Positions 43,076 through 56,032 are shown, counted from the first letter of the stretch. The stretch is 64,000 nucleotides of DNA from Streptomyces sp. GQFP (GCF_021545335.1 NZ_CP089312.1:1302001-1366000), one strand, 5' to 3'. The notes: a model not told the origin generated them from the letters alone. Numbers and translations are program-made.

Positions 43076-44080
43076 GTGGACGACGAACGGCCCGATGTGC
43101 TGCTGACCGGGCTGCTCTTCTTCGACCTCGTCCTGACCGGCCTGGGCAAGCCCCCGACGCCCGGCGAGGAGATCTGGACGTCGGGGATGGGCACCAGCCC
43201 CGGCGGGATCGCGAACCTCGCGGTGGCAGCCTCACGCTACGGTCTGAAGACCTCGCTGGCCACGGTCTTCGGCGACGACGCCTACGGCGCCCACTGCCGT
43301 GCCGTCCTCGCGGGCCAGGAGGGCGTCGACCTCTCGCTCTCGCGCACCGCGGACGACTGGCACACCCCCGTCACCGTCTCGCTCGCCTACGCCGGCGACC
43401 GCGCCCTGATCACCCACGGGCAGCCGCCGCCGTACTCCCAGGACGAACTCCTCGGCGACCCGCCCGAGGCGCGCACCGCGCTCGTGCACATCGAGGCCGA
43501 GCCCCACCGCTGGCTGGCCAAGGCCGCGGCGAACGGCACGCAGATCTACGCGGACGTCGGCTGGGACCCGACCCAGCAGTGGTCCTCGGACCTGCTCGAC
43601 CAGCTCGCCCTGTGCCACGCCTTCCTCCCGAACGAGACCGAGGCCATGGCGTACACCCGTACCGACACCGCGGTCGCCGCCCTGGGCACGCTCAGCGAGC
43701 TGGTCCCGGTGGCCGTCGTCACGCGCGGCGGGGACGGCGCGGTCGCCGTCGACCAGACGACCGGCGAGTACGCGGAGGTCCCGGCGCTGCCCGTGGACGT
43801 CGTGGACTCGACGGGCGCCGGTGATGTCTTCGGCGCCAGTTTCGTCGCGGCCTCGCTCGGCGGCTGGCCGCTGGAGGAACGGCTGCGGTTCGCCGTACTG
43901 GCCGCCTCCCTCTCCGTGCGGCATCACGGCGGCGCGCTGGCCGCGCCCGGCTGGTACCACGTCCACCGCTGGTGGCACACGCTCGACGACCCCGAACTGC
44001 GGCGCGCCTACGGCTTCCTGGCCGACCGGCTGCCGGCCGATCCCGGCCCGCCGGTGCGGTTCGCACCCGTCACACCCTGA
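43076..44080 (+). CDS. PfkB-family carbohydrate kinase
   Basis: 334 residues. Ribokinase-like fold: N-terminal GMGTSPGGIANLAVAASRYG motif and C-terminal DSTGAGDVFGASFVAASLGG with the catalytic Asp in GAGD. It would phosphorylate a sugar or sugar derivative imported by the ABC system that follows; such a product is a natural inducer for the DeoR regulator. GTG at 43076 has GAGAGG eight bases upstream. First gene of a plus-strand operon running to about 54.7 kb. Confidence 0.9.
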   Translation: MDDERPDVLLTGLLFFDLVLTGLGKPPTPGEEIWTSGMGTSPGGIANLAVAASRYGLKTSLATVFGDDAYGAHCRAVLAGQEGVDLSLSRTADDWHTPVTVSLAYAGDRALITHGQPPPYSQDELLGDPPEARTALVHIEAEPHRWLAKAAANGTQIYADVGWDPTQQWSSDLLDQLALCHAFLPNETEAMAYTRTDTAVAALGTLSELVPVAVVTRGGDGAVAVDQTTGEYAEVPALPVDVVDSTGAGDVFGASFVAASLGGWPLEERLRFAVLAASLSVRHHGGALAAPGWYHVHRWWHTLDDPELRRAYGFLADRLPADPGPPVRFAPVTP

Positions 44081-44151
44081 GACCCCCACCTTCCTCCCGT
44101 AATTCCCCCCTTAACGCACGTACCGAACAGATCCGAAAGGCGGTGGGAGCT

Positions 44152-45438
44152 GTGCAGCTCTCACGAAGAGGCCTACTGCGCGCGGGCCTGGCCGGCACGG
44201 CCGCCACCGCGCTCGGCGGCCTGGCGAGCGGCTGCGCCGTTCCGACCGGCTCCACCGGGCGCAACATGGTCCTCTGGTACTGGAGCGGCGGTCTGAGCGA
44301 CACCGTCGTCAAGAACGCCAAGGCCCGCTACGACAGCTCGGTCGACCTCCGGGCGATCCAGATCGGCGGCCAGTACCGCTCGAAGCTCATCACCACGATC
44401 ACCGGCCAGGCCCATGTCCCCGACATCGCGGGGCTCAAGGGCGAGGACATGGCCGCCTATCTCCCGAACGCGGACCAGTTCGTCGATCTGCGGACGCTGG
44501 GCGCGGAGAAGTACAAGAGCCAGTACCTGCCGTGGAAGTGGGACCAGGGCATCGCCGACGACGGCACGATGGTCGGCTTCCCGATCGACTGCGGCCCGGT
44601 CGCGCACTTCTACCAGTACGAGGTGTTCCGCAAGGCGGGTCTGCCGTACGAGCCCGCCGACGTGTCGAAGGAGCTGAGCACCTGGGAGGCGTTCTTCACC
44701 GCGGGCGAGCAGCTCAAGAAGCGTATTCCGGGCACCCAGTTGCTCACGGACGTCAACTCCGTCTTCGAGAACGTCGTCCAGCAGGGCTCGAAACGGTACG
44801 TCGACAAGGACCGTCACTTCATCGGCGACCAGCAGCATGTGCGCGACGCCTGGGCGCTCGCCGTCGAGGCCAAGCAGCGCGGGATCGTCTCGGACCTGGT
44901 GAACGGCACCCCGGACCAGTTGTCGGCCGTGCAGGACGGCAAGCTGCCGAGCCAACTGGGCGCCTCCTGGGCGACGTTCGACCTCAAGAACGGTGTGCCG
45001 AAGACCAAGGGCAGGTGGCGGATCGCCGACATGCCGGTGCGGCCCGCCAACAACGGCGGCTCGTTCCTGTCGATCACCAAGGCGTGCCGGGAGCCCGAGC
45101 AGGCCTTCCAGATCATCACCTGGATACTCAACGCGGCCAACCAGGCCCAGGGTTACGTCGACGCGGGCCTCTTCCCCTCCACGCCCGCCTCCTACGACCT
45201 GAAGCAACTGCGGGAGGCCGACCCCTTCTTCGGCGGCCAGGTCACCACCGACATTTTCGGGCCCGCCGCGCAGAAGATCGTGGTCGCCTACAACAGCCCG
45301 TACGACATCGCGCTCGGGACACCCATCAAGGACGAGATCAAGAACGTCGGCGTCCTCGGCAAGGACCCCAAGAAAGCCTGGAGTGACGCCATGAGCAAGT
45401 GCCGTCGCATCGCGAAGCACCTGGGGGTGAGCTACTGA
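44152..45438 (+). CDS. carbohydrate ABC substrate-binding lipoprotein
   Basis: 428 residues, extracellular solute-binding protein family 1. The signal has a twin-arginine (SRRGLLRAG) and a lipobox LASGC (Cys28), suggesting a Tat-exported lipoprotein. The mature part (MVLWYWSGGLSDTVVKNAKARY ... PDIAGLKGEDMAAYLP, MVGFPIDCGPVAHFYQYEVFRKAGLP) is typical of oligosaccharide binders. I start at GTG 44152; a GTG at 44143 would add three residues. It overlaps the permease gene by one base. Confidence 0.9.
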   Translation: MQLSRRGLLRAGLAGTAATALGGLASGCAVPTGSTGRNMVLWYWSGGLSDTVVKNAKARYDSSVDLRAIQIGGQYRSKLITTITGQAHVPDIAGLKGEDMAAYLPNADQFVDLRTLGAEKYKSQYLPWKWDQGIADDGTMVGFPIDCGPVAHFYQYEVFRKAGLPYEPADVSKELSTWEAFFTAGEQLKKRIPGTQLLTDVNSVFENVVQQGSKRYVDKDRHFIGDQQHVRDAWALAVEAKQRGIVSDLVNGTPDQLSAVQDGKLPSQLGASWATFDLKNGVPKTKGRWRIADMPVRPANNGGSFLSITKACREPEQAFQIITWILNAANQAQGYVDAGLFPSTPASYDLKQLREADPFFGGQVTTDIFGPAAQKIVVAYNSPYDIALGTPIKDEIKNVGVLGKDPKKAWSDAMSKCRRIAKHLGVSY

Positions 45439-46391
45439 TGGCCGTCATCGAGCAGTCCCCGCCGGCTGTGGCGCAGCGGCCCTCGCCGGCCGGGCCGAAG
45501 AAGGGGTGGCGCAAGTACTGGCACCTCTACGCCGCGATCTCGCCCTTCTATCTGATCTTCCTCGGCTTCGGCCTGTTCCCGGTCGGCTTCTCGCTCTATC
45601 TGTCGTTCCACCGCTGGGACGGCCTCGGCTCGATGGAGTGGGCAGGGCTCTCGCAGTACCAGTACCTGCTGACCGACAGCGACTTCTGGAACTCGATCGG
45701 CAACACGATCATCATCTGGGCGCTGGCCACCTTCCCCATGATCTTCCTGGCGATGGTCACGGCCGTGATGCTCAACTCGGCGGTCCGCTTCAAGAACGTC
45801 TACCGGTTCGCGTACTTCCTGCCGAACGTCACCTCCGTCGTCGCCATCGCGATCGTCTTCGGCTCGATCTTCTCCACCAACTTCGGCATGGTGAACGCCA
45901 TCCTCAACGCGGTGGGGATCGACCAGATCGCCTGGCTGAACACACCGTGGGGCATCAAGGTCACCATCGCGGCACTGATGACCTGGCAGTGGACCGGCTA
46001 CAACGCGATCATCTTCCTCGCCGGGCTCCAGACCGTCCCGAGCGAGCTGTACGAGGCGGCGCGCATGGACGGCGCGGGCCCGATCCAGACCTTCTTCCGG
46101 ATCACGCTGCCGCTGCTGCGGCCCACGCTGCTGTTCGTACTCGTCGTCTCGACGGTCACGGGTCTGCAGAGCTTCTCCGAACCACAGGTGCTGCTCCAGA
46201 CCTCGTCCAACGACTCGACGTTCGCGGGCGGTCCGGGCCACTCCGGCCAGACGATGGTCCTCTACTTCTTCCAGCAGACCTTCGACAACAACGACTTCGG
46301 GTACGGAGCCGCGGTGGCGTGGGGCATCTTCCTCGTCGTCGTCCTCTTCTCGATCATCAACTGGCGCCTCGTGCAGCGCCGGGGCGACTAG
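45438..46391 (+). CDS. sugar ABC permease (MalF-like)
   Basis: 317 residues, six predicted helices, inner membrane. EAA loop ELYEAARMDGAGPIQTFFRITLPLLRPTL. ATG overlaps the binding-protein stop (TGATG). Pairs with the next permease. No ATPase gene is in the operon; Streptomyces sugar importers of this class commonly share the housekeeping ATPase MsiK encoded elsewhere. Confidence 0.92.
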   Translation: MAVIEQSPPAVAQRPSPAGPKKGWRKYWHLYAAISPFYLIFLGFGLFPVGFSLYLSFHRWDGLGSMEWAGLSQYQYLLTDSDFWNSIGNTIIIWALATFPMIFLAMVTAVMLNSAVRFKNVYRFAYFLPNVTSVVAIAIVFGSIFSTNFGMVNAILNAVGIDQIAWLNTPWGIKVTIAALMTWQWTGYNAIIFLAGLQTVPSELYEAARMDGAGPIQTFFRITLPLLRPTLLFVLVVSTVTGLQSFSEPQVLLQTSSNDSTFAGGPGHSGQTMVLYFFQQTFDNNDFGYGAAVAWGIFLVVVLFSIINWRLVQRRGD

Positions 46392-46404
46392 GAAGGGCCC
46401 GCAA

Positions 46405-47240
46405 ATGGCATTCATCAAGGGGTCCCGCCGCAGAGGGCTCGCGCTGCACCTCCCGCTGATCGTCGGCACGCTGATCTCGGCCTTCCCGTTCTACTGGGCC
46501 GTGATCATGTCGACGCACAGTTCGTCGGAGATCTTCTCGTACCCGCCGAAGCTGCTGCCGGGCACGCACTTCCTGGAGAACGTCCGCAATCTCTTCGACG
46601 CCATCGACTTCTTCGGGTCGATGTGGAACTCGCTGCTCGTCGCGACGGCGGTGACCTTCCTGGTCCTGCTCTTCGACTCCCTCGCGGCGTTCGTCTTCGC
46701 CAAGTTCGAATTCCCGGGCAAGGGGCTGCTGTTCGGGCTGCTCATGGTGATCTTCATGGTCCCGGCGCAGCTGTCGGTCATCCCGCAGTTCGTCGTCATG
46801 GCGAAGATCGGCTGGATCGGCTCGATGACCGCGCTGATCGTGCCGGCCGCGGCCAACGCCTTCGGCATCTTCTGGATGCGTCAGTACATGAAGACGGCCA
46901 TCCACGACGAGCTGCTCGACGCCGCCAAGCTGGACGGCGCCAACTTCCTGCGCCAGTACTGGCATGTGGCGCTGCCGGTGGTCCGCCCCGGCCTCGCCTT
47001 CCTCGGCATCTTCACCTTCATGGGCCAGTGGAACGACTTCGCCTGGCCCCTGATCGCCCTTACCAACCCCGACAACGTGACTCTCCAGGTCGCGCTGTCC
47101 CAGCTCAACGGCACCCACGGCACCACCGACTACGGCATCGTGATGACCGGCGCGCTGCTCGCCCTCGTCCCGCTGCTGATCGTGTTCGCCATCGGCGCCA
47201 AGCAGATCATCGGCGACCTCGCGAAGGGAGCGGTCCGCGG

Positions 47241-47244
<4 letters not shown>
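46405..47244 (+). CDS. sugar ABC permease (MalG-like)
   Basis: 279 residues, six helices, EAA loop ELLDAAKLDGANFLRQYWHVALPVVRPGL. GGAAGGG precedes the ATG at 46405, 13 bases after the first permease. Its stop overlaps the start of the GH2 gene (ATGA), linking uptake directly to hydrolysis. Confidence 0.92.
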
Positions 47245-50165
<2,921 letters not shown>

Positions 50166-50216
50166 CTCCCCCCACGCACTCCCCCTCACCTCACAGAACC
50201 ACTTACGGAGTCAGTT

Positions 50217-52088
50217 GTGTGCACCTCGCACGAGTCCGGGCACGAGCCTGCCCTGGAAGCACCCCAGGCGGGCGCCGGCCGGCGTAGTTTCCTGCGGGCG
50301 ACCGCGCTGATCGGGGCGGCGGCGACCACGTCCGTCGCCCTGCCGACGGCCGCCGAGGCCGTGACGGAGAAGGCGGCATCCGCGTCCTCGTCGTCGTGGC
50401 GGCCCGACACGCAGAGCCGTCGGTTCACGCTCGCCGTGATGCCCGACACCCAGTACCTCTTCGACGGGCCGAGCATCGACAAGGCGCCCGTCGAGGCATC
50501 GCTGCGCTATCTGCTGGAGCACGGGCGGGACGAGAACATCGTGTTCCTGTCCCACCTGGGCGACCTCACCCAGAACGGTGCCGCGCCGGAGGTCGCCGCG
50601 ATCGGCGAGGCGTTCCGGCTCCTGGACCGGAAGGGCGTCGGCTACAGCGTCCTCGCGGGCAACCACGACGTGAAGTCCTCCACCACCGACCAGCGGGGCG
50701 CCTCCCCGTACCTCGACGTGTTCGGTCCTGACCGGTTCAAGGGGAAGCGCACCTTCGGCGGGGCCTCGGCCGACGGCTACAACACCTTCCACGTGTTCAA
50801 GGCGGCCGGGCGGGAATGGCTGGTCCTCGCACTGGACTGGCGGCTGTCGGACAAGGGCTACGCGTGGGCGAAGGACGTCCTGGCGAAGCACCCGACCCTG
50901 CCCGTCGTCCTCACGACGCACGAGCTGGTCGTCGAGGACGACTCCCTGTCGGCGTACGGGCAGGAGCTGTGGGACAAGCTGATCGCCGACCACGACCAGA
51001 TCTTCCTCACCCTCAACGGGCACTACTGGCCCGCCGGTCGGGCAACGCGCAAGAACGCGGCCGGACATAACGTCGAGCTGCATCTGACGAACTATCAGAA
51101 CCGGTACTTCGGCGGCGCGGCGATGATCCGCCTCTACCGTTTCGACCTCGACCGGAACACCATCGACGTGGAGACGGTCTCCCCGTGGATCCTGGGCCGG
51201 GCCGCGAAGGGCCTCAACGAGCTGGAGCGCCAGGAGATCGAACTCAGCGGCGACGCCGACCGGTTCTCCGTCGACATCGACTTCACGGAGCGCTTCGCCG
51301 GGTTCGCCCCGGTGCCCGCGCGTCCCGCCCGGCCCGCGTCGAAGATGGTGATCCCGGGCACGGTGGCCTACTGGCGCTTCGACGGACAGACCGACGGGGC
51401 CGCCCTCACCGGGACGGTCCGCGACCAGTCCGGGCGTGGCAACGACCTCCAGCTGGTGACGGTCGGGGGCGCCACCCTGAACTGGTCCAGCGACCACCAC
51501 CCGGACCAGCCCGGACACGGCAGCCTGGACTTCAACGGCTTCAAGTCACCGCTGAAGGGCGCCTATCTGCGGACGGTCGACGGCGCGCCCCTCAACTCGG
51601 CGACGTTCAAGGCCGGTTACACCATCGAGGCGTTCTACCGCCTCCCCGCCGACTGGGACCCCGACCACCACGCCTGGGCCGGAGTGGTCAGCCGTACCGG
51701 TACGGGCGGCGCCGCGGGCAAGACCGCCGACGACCCGGACGAGCCCCTGGCCACCCTCTCCCTCTCCAACGACCGCGAGCCGCAGTGGGCCATGCGCCCC
51801 CTCAACCAGCAGGGCATCGCCACCAACTGGGGCCAGGAGACTCCGCTGGAGACCTGGTGGCACCTCGCGGTCGTCAACGACGGCAGGCACACCACGCTGT
51901 ACGTCCAGGGCTGCCCGGTCGTCCGCAACCCGAAGGCGACCTCCATCGGCATCACCTCGGTCGGGCTCCCCTGGCTGCTCGGCGGCTACGAGTACGCGGG
52001 GAAGATCGACCAGATCCTGCACGCGCGCCTCGGTGACGTACGGATCGTCGAACGGGCGCTGCCCGTCAGCTCGTTCATGAACCACTGA
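50217..52088 (+). CDS. Tat-exported metallophosphoesterase with LamG-like domain
   Basis: 623 residues. A twin-arginine signal (GRRSFLRATALIGAAATTSVALP) shows export. The phosphoesterase domain (about 60-385) has MPDTQYL, HLGDLTQNG, LAGNHDVKS, VLTTHELV and LNGHYW, the five motifs of the family. The C-terminal 230 residues form a concanavalin/LamG-like beta sandwich (VAYWRFDGQTDG, QSGRGNDLQL), likely glycan-binding. It lies 51 bases after GH2 in the same direction and probably removes phosphate or phosphodiester groups from an extracellular glycan. GTG start at 50217, with CGGAG upstream. Confidence 0.87.
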   Translation: MCTSHESGHEPALEAPQAGAGRRSFLRATALIGAAATTSVALPTAAEAVTEKAASASSSSWRPDTQSRRFTLAVMPDTQYLFDGPSIDKAPVEASLRYLLEHGRDENIVFLSHLGDLTQNGAAPEVAAIGEAFRLLDRKGVGYSVLAGNHDVKSSTTDQRGASPYLDVFGPDRFKGKRTFGGASADGYNTFHVFKAAGREWLVLALDWRLSDKGYAWAKDVLAKHPTLPVVLTTHELVVEDDSLSAYGQELWDKLIADHDQIFLTLNGHYWPAGRATRKNAAGHNVELHLTNYQNRYFGGAAMIRLYRFDLDRNTIDVETVSPWILGRAAKGLNELERQEIELSGDADRFSVDIDFTERFAGFAPVPARPARPASKMVIPGTVAYWRFDGQTDGAALTGTVRDQSGRGNDLQLVTVGGATLNWSSDHHPDQPGHGSLDFNGFKSPLKGAYLRTVDGAPLNSATFKAGYTIEAFYRLPADWDPDHHAWAGVVSRTGTGGAAGKTADDPDEPLATLSLSNDREPQWAMRPLNQQGIATNWGQETPLETWWHLAVVNDGRHTTLYVQGCPVVRNPKATSIGITSVGLPWLLGGYEYAGKIDQILHARLGDVRIVERALPVSSFMNH

Positions 52089-52128
52089 CACCCCTAGTTT
52101 TCCTAGACTCCAAGGGACTCTCACGACC

Positions 52129-53802
52129 ATGACAGAGCAGCAACTGCCTGCCTGGGCCGACCCCTCCGTCTCCCCCGCCGGTCTTGACGCCCAGGGCGTC
52201 TCCCGGCGTCAACTCCTGCACCGGGCGGGCCTGTTCGGTGCCGCCTTCGCCGCCGGGTCGCTGGCGACGCCCGCCGCCGCTGCCGCCGGCCCGCACCGGC
52301 TGGGTGGCAGCGACCCTCGGCTCGCCTATCTTGTCGGCGACCATCACATCCACACCGTGTACAGCCACGACGCCAAGTACACGTTCTCCCAACTGGCCGC
52401 CGCCGGTGAGAAGTTCGGCCTCGACTGGATGGTGTTCACCGAGCACTCCAACTTCGGGCACGCCCAGTACGGCGCCCCGCTGGAACACGCCGAGATCCTC
52501 AAGGCGCGGAAGGAGAACCCGCGCCAGCTGATCTTCCAGGGCCTGGAGTGGTACATCCCGGGCGCCGAGCACTGCACGGTCTTCTCCCCGCCCGGCAAGC
52601 ACGAGGTCGATCTGCTCACCAAGTTCGAGAGCGCCTACGACGGCAAGCTCCTCGGCTACACCGAGGGCTCGACGGGTGCCACGGACACCGCCCGCAACGA
52701 GGCGCACGCCGTCAAGGCGATCAAGTGGCTGGCCGAGCAGCGCCGCACCGGATACGTCGACGACGTGCTGGTCCTCGCCAACCACCCGATGCGCCTGGGC
52801 ATCGACTCCCCGCACGAGATGCGCAACTGGCGGGACGCGGCGCCCGAGGTCATGATCGGCATGGAGGGCGCACCCGGCGCCCAGGGCGCGGCCATCCCCG
52901 GCTGGCGCGGGACGACCTCGATCCGCGGCGAGTACGAGAACAAGCCGTCGGCGCAGTCCTGGGCGGGCTATCCGGCGGCCGGGTATCTGACGTACGGCGG
53001 TTTCGACTGGGCGACCGCGACGGTCGGCGGTCTGTGGGACTCAATGCTGGCCGAAGGCAGCCTGTTCTCGATCACCACGAACTCCGACGCGCACCGGATC
53101 GTCTTCGACACCTGGAAGAACGGCGACTGGCCGGCCGGGCAGAACTTCGACAACACCGGCAGGCTGCCCGACCCGGTGAACACCGACACCCCGCAGCCCG
53201 GCAGCGACTTCTGGCCCGGCCAGTTCAGCCGCACCCACGTCGGCGTCACGGGCTACGGCTACCGTGCCGTGATGCAGGGCATGCGCGCGGGCCGGGTCTG
53301 GCTGGACCACGGTCATCTGCTCGACGGGCTCGACGTCCGGCTGACCCGTGACTGCGAGTTCGGCCGGGGTGTCACGCTGGGCGGTCGGCTCCGGGTCCGC
53401 AGGGGCGAGAAGCTCACGCTGAACATCACCGTGACCAGCGCCTCGCGGCTCAACCCCCAGGGAATCCTGCCGGAGTTGGCGCACGTGGACGTGATCCGGG
53501 GCGCGGTGCGCGGTCCGGTGGCCGACCGGGACACCTGGCAGGCTCCGGACACCAAGGTCGTCAAGTCGAAGGACGTGTCGGGCCGCACGGGGACGTACAC
53601 CCTGCGCGTGCCGCTGACCGCAGGCGACGAGTCGTTCTACGTCCGGCTGCGCGGCAGCGACGGCAACCGGCACGGCGCCGGTTACCTCGGCGCCTCGGTC
53701 GACCCGCACGGCCCGATCCCGCACGAGCCCGGAAACGGTGACCCGTGGGCCGATACGTGGTTCTATTCCAACCCGGTGTTCGTCGACGTCGTAGGCGGCT
53801 GA
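52129..53802 (+). CDS. Tat-exported PHP-domain phosphoesterase
   Basis: 557 residues. Twin-arginine signal (SRRQLLHRAGLFGAAFAAGSLA). The PHP metal motifs are GDHHIHTVYSHDAKYT, FTEHSNFG, a Glu in GLEWYIPGAEH and later HPMR and NSDAHR. PHP proteins are trinuclear metal phosphoesterases. A C-terminal beta domain (about 395-555) follows. Forty bases after the metallophosphoesterase gene and 4 before the next, so likely co-expressed. Exported, phosphate-cleaving, and in a glycan locus: a phosphoglycan target is inferred, not seen. Confidence 0.85.
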   Translation: MTEQQLPAWADPSVSPAGLDAQGVSRRQLLHRAGLFGAAFAAGSLATPAAAAAGPHRLGGSDPRLAYLVGDHHIHTVYSHDAKYTFSQLAAAGEKFGLDWMVFTEHSNFGHAQYGAPLEHAEILKARKENPRQLIFQGLEWYIPGAEHCTVFSPPGKHEVDLLTKFESAYDGKLLGYTEGSTGATDTARNEAHAVKAIKWLAEQRRTGYVDDVLVLANHPMRLGIDSPHEMRNWRDAAPEVMIGMEGAPGAQGAAIPGWRGTTSIRGEYENKPSAQSWAGYPAAGYLTYGGFDWATATVGGLWDSMLAEGSLFSITTNSDAHRIVFDTWKNGDWPAGQNFDNTGRLPDPVNTDTPQPGSDFWPGQFSRTHVGVTGYGYRAVMQGMRAGRVWLDHGHLLDGLDVRLTRDCEFGRGVTLGGRLRVRRGEKLTLNITVTSASRLNPQGILPELAHVDVIRGAVRGPVADRDTWQAPDTKVVKSKDVSGRTGTYTLRVPLTAGDESFYVRLRGSDGNRHGAGYLGASVDPHGPIPHEPGNGDPWADTWFYSNPVFVDVVGG

Positions 53803-53806
53803 TCTG

Positions 53807-54667
53807 ATGAAGCGTCAACTCCTGTCCCTGGCAACGTTATTAGGTCTCTCGGGGGCGTTCGCGCTCGGCGGCGGTGGCATGGCGTCCGCCACCGACGCGC
53901 AGTGGGCGGAGACGGGTTCGGCCCAGGTCGACACCCTCGGCAGCGGTCAGGGGCTGGCGTCCCGTGCGGACGGCACGCTCCTGTACCGCGGGCTCACCTC
54001 CATCCCGCTGGACCTGCGGATCGCCGGCTGGAACCACATCGGTGACCCGGACATCGCGAACGGGTACGTGTTCGACGCCTACCAGGGCTCGGACACGGCC
54101 ACGTCCAAGATGTTCGCGGTCACCACCCCGGCCGGGCAGAGATACCAGTACGTGCACGCGCTCAACTCGGGCGAGAAGCTGAACAACTCCTTCGCCACCG
54201 TCTCGCCCGACGGCCAGTGGCTGGTCTCGGGCGAGTGGGGCGACCAGGGCCGCCTCCAGGTGTTCCCGGCCCCGCTCCTCAACGCGTCCACCCCCGCCAC
54301 GGGCGGCGCGCTGGCGGAAGCCGGGCAGATCACCCTGGACAAGACGGTGCGGGACATCCAGGGCTGCGACTTCGTCACCGCGACCCGGCTGCTCTGCGCC
54401 TCGGACGACGACTCGGGCACCCTGTTCCCGGAGAGCCGCCCGCTGCTCCAGGTCGACCTGGAACGCGCGGTGGACGGACAGCCGGTCACGGGCCATGTGA
54501 CCAGCCTGTTCGCCCTCCCGCAGCGCAGCAGTTGCACGGGGACGGCGTACGAGGCGGAGGGCGTCGACTACGACGTGAACAGCGGCACCCTGCGCGCCGA
54601 GGTGATCCAGCCCGGCATCTGCGCACTGGCGACCACCGTGTACTCGTACCAGCAGGTCACGGGCTGA
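53807..54667 (+). CDS. secreted hypothetical protein with two TTA codons
   Basis: 286 residues with a Sec signal (KRQLLSLATLLGLSGAFALGGGGMASA). The rest looks like a beta-rich, propeller-like domain (FATVSPDGQWLVSGEWGDQGRLQVFPAP) with Cys in QGCDF and LLCASDDD and again SSCTG and PGICA, consistent with two disulfides. No enzyme family recognised. Codons 11 and 12 are both TTA (53837-53842), the rarest leucine codon in Streptomyces, read only by the bldA tRNA, so translation is probably developmentally gated. Follows the PHP gene by 4 bases. Confidence 0.75.
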   Translation: MKRQLLSLATLLGLSGAFALGGGGMASATDAQWAETGSAQVDTLGSGQGLASRADGTLLYRGLTSIPLDLRIAGWNHIGDPDIANGYVFDAYQGSDTATSKMFAVTTPAGQRYQYVHALNSGEKLNNSFATVSPDGQWLVSGEWGDQGRLQVFPAPLLNASTPATGGALAEAGQITLDKTVRDIQGCDFVTATRLLCASDDDSGTLFPESRPLLQVDLERAVDGQPVTGHVTSLFALPQRSSCTGTAYEAEGVDYDVNSGTLRAEVIQPGICALATTVYSYQQVTG

Positions 54668-54699
54668 CGTACTGATCGCCGGGGCGTACCGTTGGCCGC

Positions 54700-55530
54700 G
54701 TGACCACCGAAGAGTCGCTGCGGCCGCAGTCCCTGATGCTGACGTTCCTGGGCGATCAGGTGCTCGGGCGTGACGTCTGTGTCTACTCGGGCAGCGTCAT
54801 CGACGTGTTCGCGCGGGCGGGCGTCGGAGAGCAGGCGACCCGCTCGACACTGACCCGGATGGTGAGCCGGGGTCTGCTGCGCCGACAACGCGAGGGGCGC
54901 CGGATGTACTTCGGGCTGACCGGGCGTTCGGCGGACGTGCTGGGCGACGGTGAGCGGCGCGTCTGGCACACCGGCGCGGTCAACCGGCAGTGGGACGGCA
55001 CCTGGACGCTGCTCGGCTTCTCCCTCCCGGAGTCCTGGCAGCGTCAACGTCACGATCTGCGCTCGCAGTTGACGTGGAGCGGCTTCGGCCCGCTGTTCAA
55101 CGGCCTGTGGATCGCGCCGGGTGAGGTCGACGTCGCCGCCCTGGTGGCCGAACTCGGCCTGTCCGCCCATGTGAAGGTGTTCCGGGCGCACGCGGACTCG
55201 GGCATGGACATCGGCGCGATGATCGAGGAGACCTGGGAACTGTCCGAACTGGCCGCGCGCTACGAGGCGTTCGTACGGCGGTGGCAGCCCTGGGAGACGG
55301 AGCTGCCGGCGGCGGACGACGCCCTCTCCCTGCGCCTGGTCCTCCAGGCCGAGTGGCTGGGGATCATCCGCCGCGATCCGCGCCTCCCGGTGAAGCACCT
55401 CCCGGACGGCTGGCCGGCGGAACCGGCCGAGAAGACGTTCCGGACGGTGTACGAACGGCTCACACCGCTCGCCCAGGACGCCTCGGAACGCCTTCTCGAT
55501 CTGGTGCCGGTCCGTGATGCTCAGGCGTAG
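54700..55530 (+). CDS. PaaX-family regulator
   Basis: 276 residues. N-terminal PaaX winged helix (SLMLTFLGDQVLGR ... VIDVFARAGVGEQATRSTLTRMVSRGLLRRQREGRRMYFGLT) and a C-terminal domain of the same family (WTLLGFSLPESWQRQRHDLRSQLTWSGFGPL). PaaX repressors respond to aryl- or acyl-CoA thioesters. GTG start at 54700. Its 3' end overlaps the convergent MaoC gene by ten bases, so it probably regulates the acyl-CoA operon on the other strand. Confidence 0.9.
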   Translation: MTTEESLRPQSLMLTFLGDQVLGRDVCVYSGSVIDVFARAGVGEQATRSTLTRMVSRGLLRRQREGRRMYFGLTGRSADVLGDGERRVWHTGAVNRQWDGTWTLLGFSLPESWQRQRHDLRSQLTWSGFGPLFNGLWIAPGEVDVAALVAELGLSAHVKVFRAHADSGMDIGAMIEETWELSELAARYEAFVRRWQPWETELPAADDALSLRLVLQAEWLGIIRRDPRLPVKHLPDGWPAEPAEKTFRTVYERLTPLAQDASERLLDLVPVRDAQA

Positions 55531-55976
55531 AAACGGGACAGGCTCTGCAGCACCGCCGCCGGCTTCGGGGCACCCTCGATCTCGATCGTGCCGTCGACGG
55601 TGATCTGCACCCCGCCCGGCACGTCCTCGACGCCGGCCAGCCTGCCGACCAGGCGGATCTTCGAGCCGACCTTCACGGGCGAGGGGAAACGCACCTTGTT
55701 GAGGCCGTAGTTGACCTTCGTCGTCACTCCCTGGACGTCCAGCAGCTCGGTGAAGAGCGGGATGAAGAGGGAGAGGGTCAGGTATCCGTGGGCGATCGGG
55801 GCGCCGAAGGGGCCCTCGGCGGCCTTCTCCGGGTCGACGTGGATCCACTGGTGGTCGCCGGTGGCATCGGCAAAGGTGTTGATGCGCTCCTGGGTGACCT
55901 CGATCCACTCGCTGGTGCCGAGGTCGCTGCCGGCGAGCTTCTTGAGTTCGTCGATGCCGTTGACGGTGATGCTCAT
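55521..55976 (-). CDS. MaoC-type (R)-enoyl-CoA hydratase
   Basis: 151 residues, hot-dog fold. The hydratase-2 motif is seen as INTFADATGDHQWIHVDPEKAAEGPFGAPIAHGYLTLSL, with the catalytic Asp and His in ATGDHQWIH. Hydrates trans-2-enoyl-CoA to (3R)-hydroxyacyl-CoA. ATG at 55976 has AAGGA seven bases upstream. Last gene of the operon SDR, amidohydrolase, ligase, MaoC. Confidence 0.93.
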   Translation of the reverse strand: MSITVNGIDELKKLAGSDLGTSEWIEVTQERINTFADATGDHQWIHVDPEKAAEGPFGAPIAHGYLTLSLFIPLFTELLDVQGVTTKVNYGLNKVRFPSPVKVGSKIRLVGRLAGVEDVPGGVQITVDGTIEIEGAPKPAAVLQSLSRFYA

Positions 55977-56032
55977 GTTGCGTTCCTTAACTGAGAGTTG
56001 ATGCTGCGGTGGAAGCGCAGTGTTGAAGCCGC

